Below are positions 15,335 through 17,334 of a stretch of 17,334 nucleotides of DNA, one piece after another. The DNA lies in assembly GCA_902984215.1 (NCBI GenBank), contig CADWAF010001012.1, positions 1 to 17,334 of the forward strand, written 5' to 3'. The position numbers were made by a program, and so were the translations under genes. The notes beneath the pieces are model-generated. The model was given only the letters and a program-made list of their open reading frames with translations, did not search any database and had not been told where the DNA came from. Source of the DNA: Willaertia magna. Its lineage: Eukaryota; Heterolobosea; Eutetramitea; Acrasida; Naegleriidae. The first letter of the stretch is position 1, and each line of letters opens with the position of its first letter.

Positions 15335-15748
15335 TTTTTTTACGTCTAAAAGATAATTTTTTTTTGTTTTTCAAAATCTAAATATGTTATCTCTCTTGTC
15401 ATTTATTTGTTGTTGGGGAGTAGTGCAATGCTTTAATAATTTTATCATTATGAATTATTTGCTTGTTGAAAAGAAGTCTTTGATTTGAATTTTGAAATTT
15501 GTTGTGCCACTGGAAAGAAGTGAAATTTATTTTGTTGTTTGATTTTTTTTTTCTTTGTGAATAGCTCAATAACTCATTAAAAAATAAAAGTGTTTTAGGA
15601 TAAGTTAATAAATTATAATTAAGTAAGTTAATTGTAAAGGTTTACATTTTATCTGCAAATTTCTTTATTAAATTTGAAAATGTTTTGTAATTAAAAAGTT
15701 TATTGTAAACAACCATTTAAGTTCATGAAATTTCAAAAGTCAAAAAAA
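15335..15748. promoter_or_regulatory. Divergent promoter region between kinase and RCC1-like genes
   Basis: The kinase gene starts leftward and the RCC1-like gene rightward from this 414-bp stretch, so it should hold both promoters. It is A/T-rich with T-runs (15355-15366, 15543-15552) and no open frame or RNA structure that I can support. No individual element is identifiable. Confidence 0.4.
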
Positions 15749-17323
15749 ATGGGAGCAAAACACAGTAAAAAAAGTGGCACTTTAAGAAAAAACAACAACA
15801 ATAATTCCACTAATAATGACAATAATAATAACAACATTGAAAACACCGCTATTGCTACTAACCATAAAACTCCATACCGCTTTCATTTACAACCAAATTC
15901 TATTGAAAGAATAATGTTTGAATGTGATAATATTTCTTCAATAAAATCAAATATCATTAACAATAATAAAAAATTGACAAGTGACTTTCCAGAAATTGAA
16001 AAGTCAGAAAATATTTATTGTGACGGTTCTGAACTATTATATTTTACAAAAAATTATAAAGCATATAGCATTAAACCTTCAACCCCAAAAAGTTCTTTAC
16101 TTAACGACAAACAAGAAAATATTAAAAATATAATTATTGGATTTGGACAAAAATATATTTTAACAACTAAAAAAGTTTATTTATCAAATGGAACTGTAAA
16201 TTTACCTGAAATTGAAAATGATGATGAAATTATTAAATTATGTACAAGTGGATGCAATAAATTTGCATTTTTATTTACAGGTAAGTTGTTTTTATTAAAA
16301 ATATTTTTTTTAAAACTTTAAATTTAATAATTGAAAATAAATCATTTAATAATTATATAATTTTGCATAAAGCAAAGGGAAATATTTACATTTATGGAGA
16401 GAATGTAAATGGCGTATTAGGTATTGGTAATAATTACACAACTTCAACTTTTACTGAATTCACCAAGTTGACTACAATAGTTGAAGATTTACCAAATAAA
16501 ATTATAGATTTAAAATGTGGATATTTATTTGCCATTTTAAGATGTGAAAATGGTGATTGTTATGGTACAGGATATAATTATTATAATAATATTGGAATAG
16601 AAGGACCAAATAGTGGAGAATTAAAAGTTTTTACTTTAATTGAAAAGTTAAAGGGAAGAGTGAAACAATATGATTGTGGATTTTTTCATTCTGCTTATTT
16701 AACATGTAAGTTATTTTTTTATTACAAAAATGGAATTATAAATTATTGATTTAAATATTGAAATGATTTTAAATATTTAAATATGATAGTTGATGGAGAG
16801 GTTTATATTTGTGGAAAGCAAGATGAGTAAGTATTATTAATTAATTGATTGTAAAAATATTTACATTTTGTAAAGTGGTCAACTAGGTAAAAAACATCCC
16901 TCACTTTTTGATTATTTAAGTTGTGCCGCTCTAACTAAAATTAATTTAAATGGAATTACAAAATTTAAAAGCGTTACCTGTGGTGGTTATACAACCATTT
17001 TACTTTCACAAAATAATACAATTTTTTACAATGGAAAATTAAGTGGATCTAACCCAATTAGTTCTTTAATTAAAAAACAAGAAGATTTTTATTTTGAATT
17101 TGATTTTAAATTAAATGATTTGATTGGTGCGTTTGGTTTATGTGAAAATGAAATAGTTGAGTTAGCATTACAGGTTAATTATACGAGTACGATGAGAGGT
17201 ATCATTTTGTGTAAAAATTTGGTTGGTTTGAAAGGAACGAAATGTTTACAATATTTTGAGAATAATTTAAGGGAATTTGTTAAGGGAAATGTATTGTTGT
17301 CGGATATTTCGATTTTATGGTAA
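15749..17323 (+). CDS. RCC1-like repeat protein with N-terminal myristoylation signal
   Basis: Four exons: 15749-16280, 16373-16705, 16790-16826, 16876-17323. The introns are 92, 84 and 49 nt, all GTAAGT...AG. The joined frame is open for 449 aa. RCC1-type blades are visible: YIYGENVNGVLGIGNN, then LKCGYLFAILRCENGDCYGT, then YDCGFFHSAYLTFDGEVYIC with GKQDDGQLGKK (formed across two splice joins), then TCGGYTTILLS. I start at 15749 (AAAAAAAATGGGA), not the in-frame ATG at 15725, because it yields MGAKHSKKS, a good N-myristoylation signal (Gly2, Ser6) with basic residues. An Asn-rich stretch follows (about 16-35). RCC1-like propellers serve as GEFs or protein scaffolds; myristate would place this one on membranes. 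The fold looks partial or diverged in the N-terminal third, and no other catalytic domain is seen. The gene ends 11 bp before the window edge. Confidence 0.82.
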
Positions 17324-17334
17324 TTGTTGATTTT

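Noticed and set aside
1..17334. CRISPR array, bacterial operon, transposon or viral gene
   Set aside because: No regularly spaced repeats, no transposase, integrase or capsid-like frame, and no terminal inverted repeats were seen; spliceosomal introns and gene families are eukaryotic nuclear.

Overview
This is a nuclear fragment of a compact, A/T-rich unicellular eukaryote. The evidence is short spliceosomal introns (about 41-92 nt, GTAAGN donors, AG acceptors), a tRNA gene with a small intron after position 37, ribosomal stalk protein P1, an eIF2B subunit, a Ste20-type kinase and an actin. Stops follow the standard code and are almost all TAA. A receptor with seven membrane helices fused to an RGS domain, a Rho-type GTPase with an F-box, and a myristoylation-competent RCC1-like protein suggest an amoeboid or amoeboflagellate protist. 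A heterolobosean (Naegleria or Acrasis relative) is my best guess. This is inference from gene content; a dictyostelid-like amoeba is less likely because intergenic DNA is mostly not far richer in A/T than coding DNA.

Layout, left to right. Positions 501-833 (+) encode ribosomal protein P1. Convergent with it at 935-2395 (-) is eIF2B gamma. At 2565-3238 (-) is a two-exon Maf nucleotide pyrophosphatase. A short gene-like relic (3311-3394) lies upstream of an F-box/Rho GTPase fusion at 3477-4603 (+), which carries a perfect 115-bp tandem duplication. A divergent actin follows at 4748-5857 (+). Next come tRNA-Arg(UCU) at 5904-5976, a very A/T-rich gap, and tRNA-Glu(CUC) at 6301-6372. The 7TM-RGS receptor is at 6438-8663 (-), then the intron-containing tRNA-Glu(UUC) at 9057-9143. 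After a possible structured RNA (9303-9435) come a SAM-domain protein (9498-9968, +), a DEAD-box helicase resembling DDX56/Dbp9 (10304-13219, +), a small membrane protein (13246-13479, +), a four-exon GCK-III/MST-like kinase (13521-15334, -) and a four-exon RCC1-like protein (15749-17323, +).

Themes are translation and ribosome production (P1, eIF2B gamma, helicase, three tRNAs) and signalling plus cytoskeleton (Rho fusion, divergent actin, RGS receptor, Ste20-type kinase, RCC1-like protein). The arrangement is ordinary eukaryotic mosaic order, not operons.

The most interesting spot is 3477-3729. The duplication breaks the F-box reading frame, yet a plausible 76-nt intron created across the duplication would restore it. 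Three multi-exon genes were reassembled by hand from splice sites, and all three joined reading frames are open to the stop. I had no database access: family names rest on motif recognition, and counts and positions were made by eye.
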